NCBI GenBank assembly: GCA_019321725.1
Contig: CM033107.1
Coordinates: 19,955,445-20,019,444, forward strand
Reading direction: 5' to 3'
Length of the DNA stretch: 64,000 nucleotides
Source: Paulownia fortunei
Taxonomy: Eukaryota; Streptophyta; Magnoliopsida; Lamiales; Paulowniaceae
The translations under genes were made by a program, and so were the position numbers. This document shows, piece after piece, positions 45,203-56,672 of the stretch (its first letter is position 1; each line of letters starts with the position of its first letter). A model generated the notes under the pieces. That model was not told the DNA's origin and made no database searches. It saw only the letters and a program-made list of their open reading frames with translations.

Positions 45203-47096
45203 TTAAAGACCTTGTTCAATAAGATAATCACCAATCTTCTCAACGATCATGTTGCACTGGCCTGGAGTCATTGGCTCATCATAGATGCCAATGATCAAGG
45301 CCAGAGTGGTCTTTTTGACTGTAGCACCACCAGATCCCTAAACCAAAAAATTATATTCATTTAAAAAAGTAAATGCAACTTATAACAACAGGCTGTCAAA
45401 GGCAACACATTGAAAGCCACATTCACCACAAGTGGAGACCTACTTTTCAAAACAAATATTCTTCTTTTTTATTTCCATCAAACAAATGGAAAAAATGCAC
45501 CCCCTCCCCACCCCACAAAAACAACAAGCCACCCCAACTTACTGGGTAATTATTAGGACCTCATCTAGCCCTTGCTACTAAAAGTCATTTTGACCAACAC
45601 ATATGGTGAAACAAAATGCGCATGACACATCATGCTATGCGCAACTTTAAGACTCTGAAAACATGTGTAAATAAATTCACAATGAACAAATTATGAAGTA
45701 TAGTAGAAAGAGATTAGAGGCTCTGAAAACATGTGTAAATAAATTCACAATGAACGAATTATGAAGTATAGTAGAAAGAGATTAGATCGCAATACCTTCT
45801 TCCCTCGAATGACAGCACCAGGCTCACCTTGAATCACCATGTATTTAGTGCCCCCAATGTACAACCCAGTAGGAGCTAATGAACCCGGAGTATCAAAGTC
45901 AGTAATGATAGCTGTTACCTCCTCAGGCTTGAACTGCACCAGCATTGATTTCAAACATAAAAGAAACAAGCATCAGTCACTAACAGAGTATCGTACAGAA
46001 ATCCGACAGCAAGCACATGAAAACTTTAGTGTATCTAAAACTATTTGATGTTGAATGGTTAATCTATTTTCCTTCAAACAATTGTTTCTATTCCTAGTAT
46101 CTTTTAGCATAAATTTATGTGCTTATCCATCTATATCAGTCAAGAACTATTACTGGTTGCCATATCAAACTTCATCAAATCTTCCCAATGAAAAAAGGAA
46201 AAATAAATACATAATGGACAAAGAACCCGACAAAAATGTATTCATGCTAACCATGCAGCTGCTGAAATCTAACAATACCTGATAAGCAATTCATACAAGC
46301 AAGGATAATAGGCAATTTATCGTATGCTGATAATCCCAATCAAAGACTTCACAAATCATAATAATGATCTTATAGTTGGATGCAAGCAATAAATGGGTTT
46401 TTCAATTCGATGAAATGCTGATAAACCCAATCTAAGACTTGATCAATCAAAACCACGACTATAACTGAGCAAAACAACTGCAAAAATTATCTAATAGCTG
46501 GATCCAACTACTCTGAATGGCGAATCAAAACAATCGGCTACAAACTAACGGGTCTCCCAAGTCAGATCAAGCTCAAACGGAGTAAAATCAAAGTAAAACA
46601 AGCATCCATCCATCAGATCCGCGAATTCAAGCAAATAAAATGAACAAAAGAAAAACACGACTATTAAATGGAAAGGGAAAATAAAGACGACTTGATTAAT
46701 CAAACCTGCGACTACAACTGAGCAAAACAACTGCAAAAATGATCTAATAGCTGGATCCAACCATTCTGAATACTAAATCAAAACAGATACAATAAAATTC
46801 GAGACAATCAGATACAAACTAACGGATCTCCCCAATCAGATCAAGCTCAAACGGTGTAAAATCAGGGTAAAAGAAGCATCCATCCATCAGATCCGCAAAT
46901 TCAAGCAAATAAAATGAACATAAAAAGAGTAAACAGCGATTGAAGGGAAAGGAAAAGGGACAAGAAAGAAGACCTGAGGGAAGTTGGAGCTCTGGGCCCA
47001 AACACTGCCGTCATGGCCAACGATGGCGGCAGCGGTGAGGTGGCAGCCGTCGACGTCGGCCATCAAGTGGTCATCTATGTAAGATTGCCACGACAT
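45203..47096 (-). CDS. PRF: Profilin (3 exons, 131 residues)
   Basis: Small actin-monomer-binding protein of the cytosol that also binds poly-proline (formins) and phosphoinositides, and so controls actin filament assembly. Exons on the - strand are 47096-46974, 45933-45796 and 45337-45203 (123, 138 and 135 nt), all phase 0 with GT-AG introns of 1040 and 458 bp; the total is 131 codons plus stop, the standard plant length. The N-terminal [12 protein letters not shown] is the plant profilin signature with the poly-proline-binding Trp/Tyr residues. [17 protein letters not shown] and VIRGKKGSGG form the conserved actin/lipid-binding part, and [10 protein letters not shown] is the C-terminus. The second ATG (47096) of the open frame is used because it begins the conserved MSWQ; an in-frame ATG seven codons upstream would add MFFTNET. 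No frame damage is seen, so the gene appears intact. Plant profilins are known pollen and food panallergens. Confidence 0.97.
45650..45788. repeat. 70-bp tandem duplication in profilin intron 2
   Basis: The units 45650-45719 and 45720-45788 are nearly identical, sharing ctctgaaaacatgtgtaaat and gaagtatagtagaaagagat. It lies wholly within intron 2 and ends just before exon 2. Confidence 0.9.
46438..46925. repeat. Imperfect tandem duplication (about 250-275 bp) in profilin intron 1
   Basis: Blocks at 46438-46520 and 46690-46775 (aactgagcaaaacaactgca, aatagctggatccaac), and at 46542-46648 and 46818-46925 (cagatcaagctcaaacgg, gcatccatccatcagatccg), repeat in the same order. The duplication lies in the first intron, next to exon 1. 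Confidence 0.85.
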
Positions 47097-48347
47097 CGTT
47101 TCGTTAGTGAAAAACACTCAAAACCAGCGTGGACTGTAGATTGAGAGAGGACTAGTGATAGCGTGAAAACAACGGAAATGAAGAATGGTGCGGTGGACTT
47201 TACTACAATCATCACTTTTTATGCTTGCGGTCCGGGTGCATTGTATTGTGAAATGTCTTTGCTGCCCCTGTAATAATTAATCGATTATTCACTAAATAAT
47301 GTCAAATAAATTGATACTTTATGGTTTTTGTAAGGGGAAAAAAAGAAAAAGGAAAAAAGAGACTCTTTTTTCTGTGGACAAGTATTATTTCAAAAATTAT
47401 AGAAACAATTTATTGATATCTAAACTAGTATCATTATTTTTTGTTTAATTTTTTTGTTGAAAAATTGGGTGGCGGGTGGGGGAGGGGTATTTTTTATGTA
47501 TATAATAAAATTTATTTTTAAATCAAAGTATAATAGTATCAATTGTGAGTTATGAATATAACAAATTTTATTTTTTAAGTCAAAGTATAATAGTATCAAT
47601 TATGAGTTTTAAGATTTATTCTTCATAATGAATTGCAGAAGCAATTTGCATGTATGATCAGTACAGAGAAGAAACATAAAATTTATATGATGTGATTAAC
47701 ATGTATAATGTATCTTTGTAAATACACAATGTTCATATGAATGAAATAGATTAATATATACAAATCTAACTATTATTAAAAAAAAATAGACCTCCTTGAC
47801 GCATGCACCCTACTTATTGAAGCAGTGCTCTTTCTCTTAATATAAATATCCCTTTGTCCGTAGGTAAAGGACTCTAAGGCTTCATTTGGATTGATGGATT
47901 TGAATATAAGGATTTCAAATTTATAATAACAAATTCATTGAATTTGTTTGAATAATCTCATGATTCAACGAATTTTAAATTCTTAAACTTCTATTTTGAA
48001 CTATTTTTGGAATCATTGTGATGGATTTTAAATCCATCTTAAAACGAGTTATTTGAAATCATTCCCTCAAATCCAAATCCTTCCATCCAAATGTAACCTA
48101 AAATAATTTAGCAACTCTTGATTATCATTCAAGGTTTGACTTGAACACTAGGTCTTTTGTTAAAGTTCATTCTAAGTTTCTAACAGTTTATTTGTATTAT
48201 AGATCTTTTTCTCTATATTCTATATTATTCGAAGAAATTGACGACTTCACCTCTAATTTAAAAAATTATCACATCAATGATATTTAAATGGTACACTAAA
48301 GGTGTTTTAGAAAGAAAAATTGGAAAATACATTATTTTCTTAATGAT
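47097..48347. other. Profilin upstream region and A+T-rich DNA
   Basis: The first 150-200 bases hold the profilin leader and promoter; no clear TATA box was found. The rest is A+T-rich, including a direct repeat of aaatcaaagtataatagtatcaatt-type sequence at about 47520-47610. No gene. Confidence 0.4.
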
Positions 48348-48661
48348 TGATGGGCATAATAATAATTTAAACCTAATATTTAGAAAGACCCATTTAATGG
48401 ACCCAAATCTAAGACTTATGAAATCTACTAGAGCAACTATAAATACTCCTAATTCGTCCATTTTTAAGGTATGTGAAATTCATTTGCACTATACACATTT
48501 TGTACAAATTTTCAATATTTTGAGCTTAATACATCATCAGAGGATAATTGTTGGACAAACTCCGACATTCTTAAGAATTTGTTTATGTTGCATGCAGGAA
48601 TATACCGCTCAATCAGCTATTTGGAGAGTTGACTTCGGTCAATAGTAAACATACCACATCA
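48348..48661 (+). repeat. 5' LTR of the second Tat-like element
   Basis: Starts TGATGGGC like the first Tat LTR on its own strand. It has a promoter-like aactataaatactcc (about 48437-48451) and ends ataccacatca, followed by ttttgacgttgtctacg, a mutated Tat-type primer site. Confidence 0.65.
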
Positions 48662-48724
48662 TTTTGACGTTGTCTACGAATGCCTGGCTCGATATTGAGA
48701 ATGCAGACAAGATCTAAAGAGAGA

Positions 48725-50491
48725 TGATGAGTGCATATTTTGATATATTTTTATATCAAATTCATTATACTTATTTTATTTTATTATTGTTTATATTATA
48801 GTGTTATTAATGTTTTATGTTAGAGAATCAATGAACAAAAAGAGATAAAAAAAAGCCAAAATAAAACCAAAGAAGACAACACATTTCATGAGCAAATTGG
48901 GAGATAATATTTTATTGAATTAAAAAAACATCACAATTAGAAGAAAATTATCCTTTTTACCAAAATCTATCATGTGTAGATCAAAATATATGCAAAAAAT
49001 CACTTGAACTTTGCAATGATTTTGCAAGTGATTGCTGGGCTTGCATTAAATTCAAAATAAGCATGTTTCAAAACTTATGCAATTTTTTCTATTTTGAGCA
49101 TAATTTTATACTTAAAAGCCCTGTGAATCTGAATCTTACTTTATTTAAAATCCAAAAAATGGAACTATAATTTTGTTGTTGGAAGCTCAGCTTAATTCAA
49201 CCTTGATTAAAGCAAAAAATTCATCAAAATATATGTTTTAGAAGGAATCTATCTATGCTGACACATCTTCTCTAATTAAGCATAAATTTCTCCCTAATGG
49301 TTGGAATTATGTGATTCAAATTGAAAAATAAAGCTAGTAGACAAATCTACAACTTTTATGTTCATCACTTTTCCAAAATCAACTGATTTTATGGAGAAAA
49401 ATGTATGACAAAATTTGAATATGAAAATGATATGTAAATTTAGAGCATATTTAAAGTAAATTTGGAGTGAATTTGAATATGCTAATTTAGACACTCTTGT
49501 ACTATAAATAGGGGCTCTTGGATGATATTAAACACACACAAAAACCCTTAGAGGGTGAAAAAAATTTATTGTTGTCTTTCTTAAAACTAAGTTTTCTAGT
49601 AGTATTTGAAATGTATTCTCTAGTTTCTCTTTTATTTTTAGCCTTTTATAATTTTATTATGTCTTTCTAAATTTCATTTAGGTGAGGAGAAAGGGTGAAC
49701 CTCTTGATGGAAGAAGAAGAATGGTTATAAAAATGCATAATGTTCAGGTGTGTTGTATTATTATTTTAATTTTTTATTAAAACTCTCCTTATTTTATGAT
49801 AATTATTGATTTATGTATCACCAATGACACAACAAATAATTGGGTTCATTTAGCTTATTGTACGATTCTACTACACCAACTGCTAACGTAAAACCTTGAT
49901 TTGTTATAGATAAAGGTGTGCATAAATACTTAATCCCATAAATAAGTGTTGGCATTAAAACTCTTATTGTTTAGTGGCGATTCTTGATTTTTGTATTACC
50001 AATGGCAAAACAAATACTCAGATTCATTTTTCTTGATGTACGGTTCTATTACACCGACTGTTAATATGAAACCTTGATTTATTGTAGACAAAGGTGTGCA
50101 TAAATACTTGATCTCATGAACAAGTATTGGTATTAAGAGATAATTTACAAAGAATAAGACAATATCATGATTACTTTAATACATGAGTTATTTGATAACA
50201 TCTTCCCATTGAAACTTTTATTATGTATGAATTCTAATAGTGGCATAAAAGAGATAAAATGAATAAATAATCATTCCTCTATCCAAAACTCAAGGGCGAA
50301 TCTTTAATTTTTAGTACTTTTATTACTTTGATAGCCTATTTTTTTATAATGTAAACCATATTCAACACATTTTCTAAGAAACATAAACTCAAAAACTCTA
50401 AACAACTTCCTTGTTAATCAACTTCAAACTCTCAAAAAATTTATTACTTGACACAACCTACACTTGAGTTTGTAACCTTAAAGTTGTAGCA
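48725..50491 (+). repeat. 5' LTR of the Athila-like element
   Basis: Starts TGATGAGTGCATATTTTG and ends AAAGTTGTAGCA. It contains an internal tandem duplication of about 178 bp (about 49790-50140; each unit carries gataaaggtgtgcataaatacttga-like sequence), which is also in the 3' LTR and so predates insertion. Confidence 0.88.
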
Positions 50492-50494
50492 AGA

Positions 50495-50516
50495 TTTTGG
50501 CGTCGTTGTTGGGAAA
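50495..50516 (+). other. Primer binding site of the Athila-like element
   Basis: ttttggcgtcgttgttggga directly after the 5' LTR is one or two bases from tggcgccgttgtcgggga, the primer site typical of Athila elements. Confidence 0.85.
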
Positions 50517-50714
50517 GGCAATGTTAGTATTCAGGTTTGTAAATATTATGTGTTTCTTTATGGTTATAAGTTCATATGGTATCGTAATCATAATTCCCAT
50601 TGTTTAATTAGAAATAATTCTGAAACTTTATTTAAAAATTTATTTGAGTCATCTCCGCACATTTCCACCATAGCTGAAAATAAAAGTGTTCAAAATAAAA
50701 ATGAGAATTAACAG

Positions 50715-51757
50715 GTGTGTATCATGCATTATTACTTGCAACCTTATCAAAATTCTTCTCCTTCTTATTTCATATTTTCTCTCAATACAAATAACTTTCG
50801 ATTGAAGTCAGGTATGATCCCTTTATTTCTTAATTTACATGGTTTAAACTTTGAGAACCCTTACTTGCATCTGAAAGAATTTGATGAAATATGTGTCACT
50901 TTTGAAGATCAAACTTGTATAAATGAGATCGTTAAGCTCAAATTATTTCCTTTTTCTTTAAAAGATAAAGCAAAAACTTAGCTTAACTCTTTAAAGCCTA
51001 GGTCAGTTGGCACTTGACAAGAAACGGAAGCTGAATTTTTAAAAAAGTTCTTTCCAACTCATAAAACTAATGCTTTGAAAAGACAAATCCAAAATTTCTC
51101 TCAAAATTCTAATGAAGCTTTCTTTCAAAGTTGGAAAAGATTTAAAAATTTGTTAAATTCATGCCCACATCATGGTTTTGAAAAATGATACTTAATAGTT
51201 TCTTTTATGAAGATCTAACTCTTGAAATAAAATAATTTATTGTAACAATGTGTAATTGTGAGTTTCTTGATAAAGAACCAGATGAAACCCTAGAATATCT
51301 AGACTATTTGGTAGAAAACTCTCAATCATGTCATAGTGATTTTGAAGGTTCTATTAGATCTAATCTTACTAATAGTAATAAAGAAAAATATTACTTGAGT
51401 CAAGAAGATGATCTAAGTGCTAGGATTGCTAGTTTAACAAAAAAAGTTGAGGCCATGGAACTTAAAAAGTTAAAAGAAATTAGATCTGTGCAAGATGAAG
51501 AAGTTTGTAGCATTTGTGAACTTATGGGACACTCCACCAATGAATGGCCAAACATTCTAGTGCAAGATAATTTAATGAGCACATTCAAAAAGCCTTTTCA
51601 TTCTCTATATTCTGAAACTTACAATCTACAATGGAGAAATCATCCCAATTTTAGTTGGCGAGATGAGAACCGTACCCAACCGCTATATTTACAAAAGCCA
51701 CCAAGTTTTTATTTTTATCCAGCTCCACATATAAAATCTCTTGAGGAAACTTTATAA
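50715..51757 (+). pseudogene. Athila-type gag
   Basis: The first frame (50715-50981) carries LNLHGLNFENPYLHLKEFDE and LKLFPFSLKDKAKT, and after a stop the text continues with LNSLKP, then EAEFLKKFFPTHKT and SWKRFKNLLNSCPHHG, the Retrotrans_gag core. The frame 51248-51757 continues with a coiled-coil-like segment (DLSARIASLTKKVEAMELKK) and a degenerate zinc knuckle CSICELMGHSTNEW, where the last Cys is replaced. It ends with NPNFSWRDENR-type sequence usual for Athila Gag. Several stops separate the frames, so no full Gag is made. Confidence 0.9.
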
Positions 51758-52239
51758 GAATTTATGCATGTACAAACAAATATCAATAACCAGACTTCAC
51801 AAGCCATCAATGGGATCAAAAACACACTTTCAGTACTAACAACTTCTTTACATACTTGTGAAAAGGTAAATTTCCTGCTCAACATCAACCTAATCCTTCC
51901 ACTCAGTTTCATGTTTCTTTTTCAGGTAAAAATTCAATAAAGGAAGTTAATTCGATCACAACTCTTTGACAAGACTATTCATCCTAAGGAGAATCTAAAG
52001 TCGGTAACCACTCATAAACCTTTCTCTCATACTTATATAACACCTCCACCTTATCTTAGCAGGTTAGCAAATTCTAAGAAAAATGTGCAAGAAAATGAGA
52101 TCATTGAGACTTTTCAAAAAATGGAGTTAAGCATTCCTCTTCTTGCAATCAAGCAAGTGCCTCGATATGCTAAGTTCCTCAAAGAGCTATGCACTAACAA
52201 ATGGAAATTGAGAGGGATGAGAAAGTAAGTGTGGGGGAG

Positions 52240-53180
52240 AATGTTTCAGTGGTTCTTCAAAGAAACTCCCTCCAAAGTATAAGGATCCGGGCACTTTTAT
52301 CATCCCTTATACCATTGGTAAGACCAGATTTGAAAAATGCATGTTAGATTTTGGAGTATCAATTAATGTTATGCCATAATCTATTTATGCTTCTCTAAAT
52401 CTAGGACCATTAAAAAAAATTGGTGTTATCATAAAATGGCTGATAGATCTAATGCATATCCAATAGGGGTTGTGGAAGATGTTCTTGTACAAGTGAATGA
52501 ATTAGTTTTCCTTACTGATTTTTATGTTCTTGAGATGGAGGATAACACTTGCCCTAATCCTACATGCATTCTTTTAGGAAGACCATTTATGAAGACAGCC
52601 CGAGCTATTATTGATGTTCATAATGGCACTCTTACTATAGAGTTTGATGGCAAGGTTATAAAATATAATATTATTGAATCCATGAGATATCTTACTGACG
52701 TAAATGTTGTTTTTGCAATTGACATTATTAATCCCAAGTCATAACAAATGCTTAAGTTCACTGACAAGGATGGAGTAGAAGTTACTTTACAAAAACATCC
52801 CCCTGTGGAAGATTTGAAAGAAAATAAGCTGGGCATGCAAATATTGGGGAATGTGGAAAATAATGTAATGAGACTGGATTCATTGCCAAAAAATCAAGAT
52901 ATGATGTCACTTATGTTGAATTATCAATATCTAATGAAAGGTTTCTATCTTCTCTTATGTTGAATTATCAATATCTAATGAAAGGCTTATATCTTCTCTT
53001 ATGTTGAATTATCAATATCTAATGAAGGCTTCTATCTTCTGTGGTGCGGACACCTACCATAGAGATTAATCCAATTCCGAACCATCTTAAATATGTCTAC
53101 TTAGTTGAGAAAGAAATACTACTAATTAGCATTGCTAAAGACCTCACTCAAGTACAAGAGAAAAAAACTTATTTGGGTGT
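52240..53180 (+). pseudogene. Athila-type protease and linker to RT
   Basis: Upstream of the frame, the text MLDFG..INVM..IYA marks the degraded retropepsin active site (Asp-Leu/Phe-Gly, about 52350). The frame 52436-52744 holds LADRS-like NAYPIGVVEDVLVQVNELVF and CILLGRPFMKTARAIIDVH, the second half of the protease. A 44-bp unit is repeated almost three times at 52911-53040 (ttatgttgaattatcaatat). The linker (PIPNHLKYVYL) is the last recognisable pol sequence; the text ends near 53180, where RT should start. Confidence 0.88.
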
Positions 53181-54225
53181 TTTGAAATTATAAAACAGTG
53201 ATTAGATGAATGATAGCTTTGGCAGCATATGTTGATGAGTGATGAAGGATGCAATGTTGGGTTGAGGACATTAAACCAAGCGTTTGATGGCAAGCAACCC
53301 AACGGATATAAAAGAAGACTATGAGAGCCGATAATCACAGTTTTATTTTCTCTAACTCTCATTCTCTTTTCTTTTATCCATTTATTTGTTTTTTACTTTT
53401 TTCTATTTTATTTTGTCCTAATCCAAAATGTGTGCTGACAATGTGGTAGGTAGTATTTTTTTAAAATTTTTATCATGCAATAGCATATGGTAGTCACTTT
53501 TTGATAAAGAAAACCATTGCAAAGATCTTGCATTGTTGATTTTATTGACCTAATCTTTTCAATGACACTTGCACTTTCTGCAAAAGTTATGAAAATTATA
53601 AAAAATTAGGATCATTCCCGATTAAGTGGCAGATAATGGTACTCTGTAGCTATTGAAGTCAGACTTATCAATTTTCCAAATAATTGATACAAAAAATACA
53701 AGTTCCTTAGGAGTGGTTTTTAAAAAGTGAGAAGATAAAATTTAATTCATTAAGGATGGACTGATTAAGGAGTCTTTAGATGACATTATATTGACTTTTG
53801 AGATGCATTCATATGGATTAGTAGAACGTGCAATTCTTGATTTATGAAATTACTTTCGAGATGAATATGAGCGTTAAAGTTTTGGATATCTGACATTAAA
53901 AGATTCTGTTTGCCAGTTTATAAGAAAACTGGATGAGAAGCTTATCATCTATTTAGAAAGGGTGTTTAAGTCGTTACTGGTCGTAAAACCAGAGAAAGAT
54001 ATGAGCTATAGTCACAACTACGTATACATTCATGTGTAGTAGTTAGTTTTTTTTTCAAACTTTGCGTCCTTATTTTCAACCTTTCTGATAAAAAAAAAAG
54101 ATGTGCAATAAATGCATTCCCTATTCACATCTCAATAAATAGCACCATACTTACTATATTTTTGCTCAACTCATTTTCAAAAGAAAAAAAAAGAAAGAAA
54201 GAAAGTGAAAGGGTCTTCCACTTGC

Positions 54226-54857
54226 AAGTTCAACTACATTTATGTCTTTTGTGGAACTAATCTTGGAAAAATGGTCAGTTTATAGGGGCAACCAATAACC
54301 TTGGTAAAACTTTAGCAGAAAGAAAAAATCATTTAGGATATGGGGGAGGTAGTTTGGGATTAATAAGGAGTGTTGCTATTTTTGCTTATGCAGGAGGAGT
54401 CAAAGTTTTAGGAGTTATCACAAAATCTTTAACAGTACAGAATATCACAGGTATGACCATCGGAGATGAGCTAAAAGTGTCACATATTCAGAACAGAATG
54501 CCTAACATGTTAAACAATGTGGATGCATTCATCACTCTACCTAGTGGTTTTGGTACACTAGAGGAATTATTCCAAATTGTCTCTTGGGCACAACTCAACA
54601 TTAGCTAGAAACCTGTAGGTATTCTTAATGTTAATGGTTTCTTTGATGGTTTTCTATTTTTTGTAGATCATGTTGTAGAACAAGGTTTTATTTCACCATC
54701 TGCAAGATGAATTCCCATTTCTGTTCCAACACCTGACAAACTAATTGATCAACTTCTAGCATATATGCCAGAACCTGATTCAGCCTTGGCTCGTGTGGAT
54801 TGGTCCAACAGGGACAATGATCGAAAATACAAAATGAATTTAACTCTCAGCCTGTGA
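54226..54857 (+). pseudogene. LOG: Intronless LOG-like copy (cytokinin riboside 5'-monophosphate phosphoribohydrolase family)
   Basis: The translation follows a LONELY GUY protein almost end to end. The N-terminal strand is KFNYIYVFCGTNLGK (54226-54270). After a frameshift near 54271-54283, NLGKTLAERK and GYGGGSLGLI (54336-54362) follow, then VKVLGVITKSLT, QNITGMTIGDEL and QNRMPNMLNNVDAFITLPSG. The signature PGGxGTxxE reads PSGFGTLEE. The C-terminal half includes KPVGILNVNGFFDG, VEQGFISPSAR and ARVDWSNRD; the stop is at 54855-54857. In-frame stops at 54606-54608 and 54708-54710, the shift and the Gly-to-Ser change mark it as dead. Functional LOG enzymes release active cytokinin bases. Plant LOG genes have several introns; none interrupts this copy, which points to a reverse-transcribed mRNA. 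It has the same orientation as the Athila element. Confidence 0.85.
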
Positions 54858-56672
54858 AATTTATCTTTAATAGTTTCATCTAATGGTGTATATATTGTGT
54901 TGTTTCAGATTTATTTTTCAATAAGTAACATTTCAGGTAATATCTTTTAAACTCTACTTTCCTATCTATTTTCGACATTGGGAATACTGTCTCAATTAGG
55001 TTGGGGGAAGGGATTGTTGATGTCATGTCTTGTGTGTTTAATGTGTATTTTTCTAGTTTTTTTTTTAAAATAAAAAATTTTAAGCGTGTTTTCTTTTGAG
55101 TCCGTTGAAACCATGAAAAAGGGTGGAAGAGTAACGGGTAACTTTAACACTCTTAAGACATACCCTTATATTATTTTTTAGCATAACATGGTAAGTTTGT
55201 GAAGTTTTTAACAAAAGTTTGTGAATTGTCAATTTTTTTTAGTCGTAGATGTTTTTCCAACTTCAATGATTAAAATTAAGCATGGATAATGTAGTTTGAT
55301 TGATGATGGGTGTTATTTTGGACTTTGATATTATTCTTTAGTTAATATGATTTTGTGATAACTATACTCAAATCATTTTGCACAAATAATTATATTATTT
55401 GGTGTAAAGATAATCATATCAAAATAGATAGTTCTTATGCCCTTACTTTAATCATCACTTGAATTTTCGGTAGGGGCTGAGCATTAAAACTTTTCTTTTT
55501 GGTCTATCGAGGCGAATGATTAACTAAGAACCACTTGAAAAATGATTAAGGCATTAGACTTTCTAGCATCATGGACAAATTAATTTATTCCCCATATGAT
55601 ATTCTAAAAGAACATCCCCCATAGTGAGTCAATTTGAGCATTTCAATAAGTAAATATTTTTCTGTGGTAACCATATCTTTTTACCTAGGCGAAATGAACT
55701 ATTATCCTACCCTTGTTCTAAAAATAATTTAGAGTTTAAGAAACATTCAATTGACAAGGTGAGCTTGCAAAAGAAATTTGAATTGGAATAGAAGATAAGT
55801 AAGGTGGAGTTTCTCATCAAAAAACAAAATTACAAAATATTAAAAATATTATGAGTTGCAACTAAAAATGAGATGTTGCAAAATTAATAAAATGATAAAG
55901 AGGGGTCCAATTAAATAATAATAGGCCCCAGTATTGAAATTTATGGAGTATAAGAATTCTTCATTGATAAACTCTATGTCTCTAATTCCATGAAGTTTTT
56001 AGAATCTTTGTTACATTCTATCCTTTTATTTTTTAGCCACGTCACTACCCTTTGTCCCCATTACAACTTTTGTTGAAAATCTTTTGATTTTGTGTGATGC
56101 CTTCGGTGTATTGGAGCTTTGTACTAAAGAAAAAGCCTATGATGTTTAACTCTTCCATTAGAGATTGGATGATGGTTTTTGTGATATTCTATGGGATTTT
56201 ACTTGTTTTAATATTATATAATTTGTTACTGTTGACATTAACTATTCACACATACACTTGAGTATGCTTATTGTGGAAATGTATTGACTTTTGAATGACT
56301 AAGGGTTAGATTCAACATTTGTTTGATTTCATTTTCATATTAGTTTGTTGTTTCCTCAGAATAATGGTTGGAAGTTAGTTATCATAGGTGATTGTGGGTA
56401 CTAAGAGTTAGATTCAATATTTGTTTGATTTTATTTTTATATTAGTTTGTTGTTTCCTCATAATAATGGTTGGAAGTTAGTTATCATAGGTGTTTGTGGG
56501 TATCACTGCTGAAAACCCTCACGAGACTATAACTCATCCTTTATGAGCCACCTAGGGGTTTAAATGCTTATTTCATATACTAAATGCAATCGTGATTTCC
56601 TACAAAAGTGGATTAGTTTAGGTTTGTTTTAGGCTTGCTCGATGATGAGCAAGGGTTAAGTGTGGGGGAATT
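54858..56672 (+). other. Athila-like 3' noncoding region
   Basis: No protein domain. It holds a 102-bp tandem duplication at 56298-56399 and 56400-56501 (gaataatggttggaagttag) and ends in the polypurine tract tgtgggggaattt next to the 3' LTR. Confidence 0.7.

Noticed and set aside
52911..53040. Three near-identical 44-bp units as a CRISPR-like or satellite array
   Set aside because: The units are directly adjacent with no spacers, lie in a decayed retrotransposon frame and number only about three.
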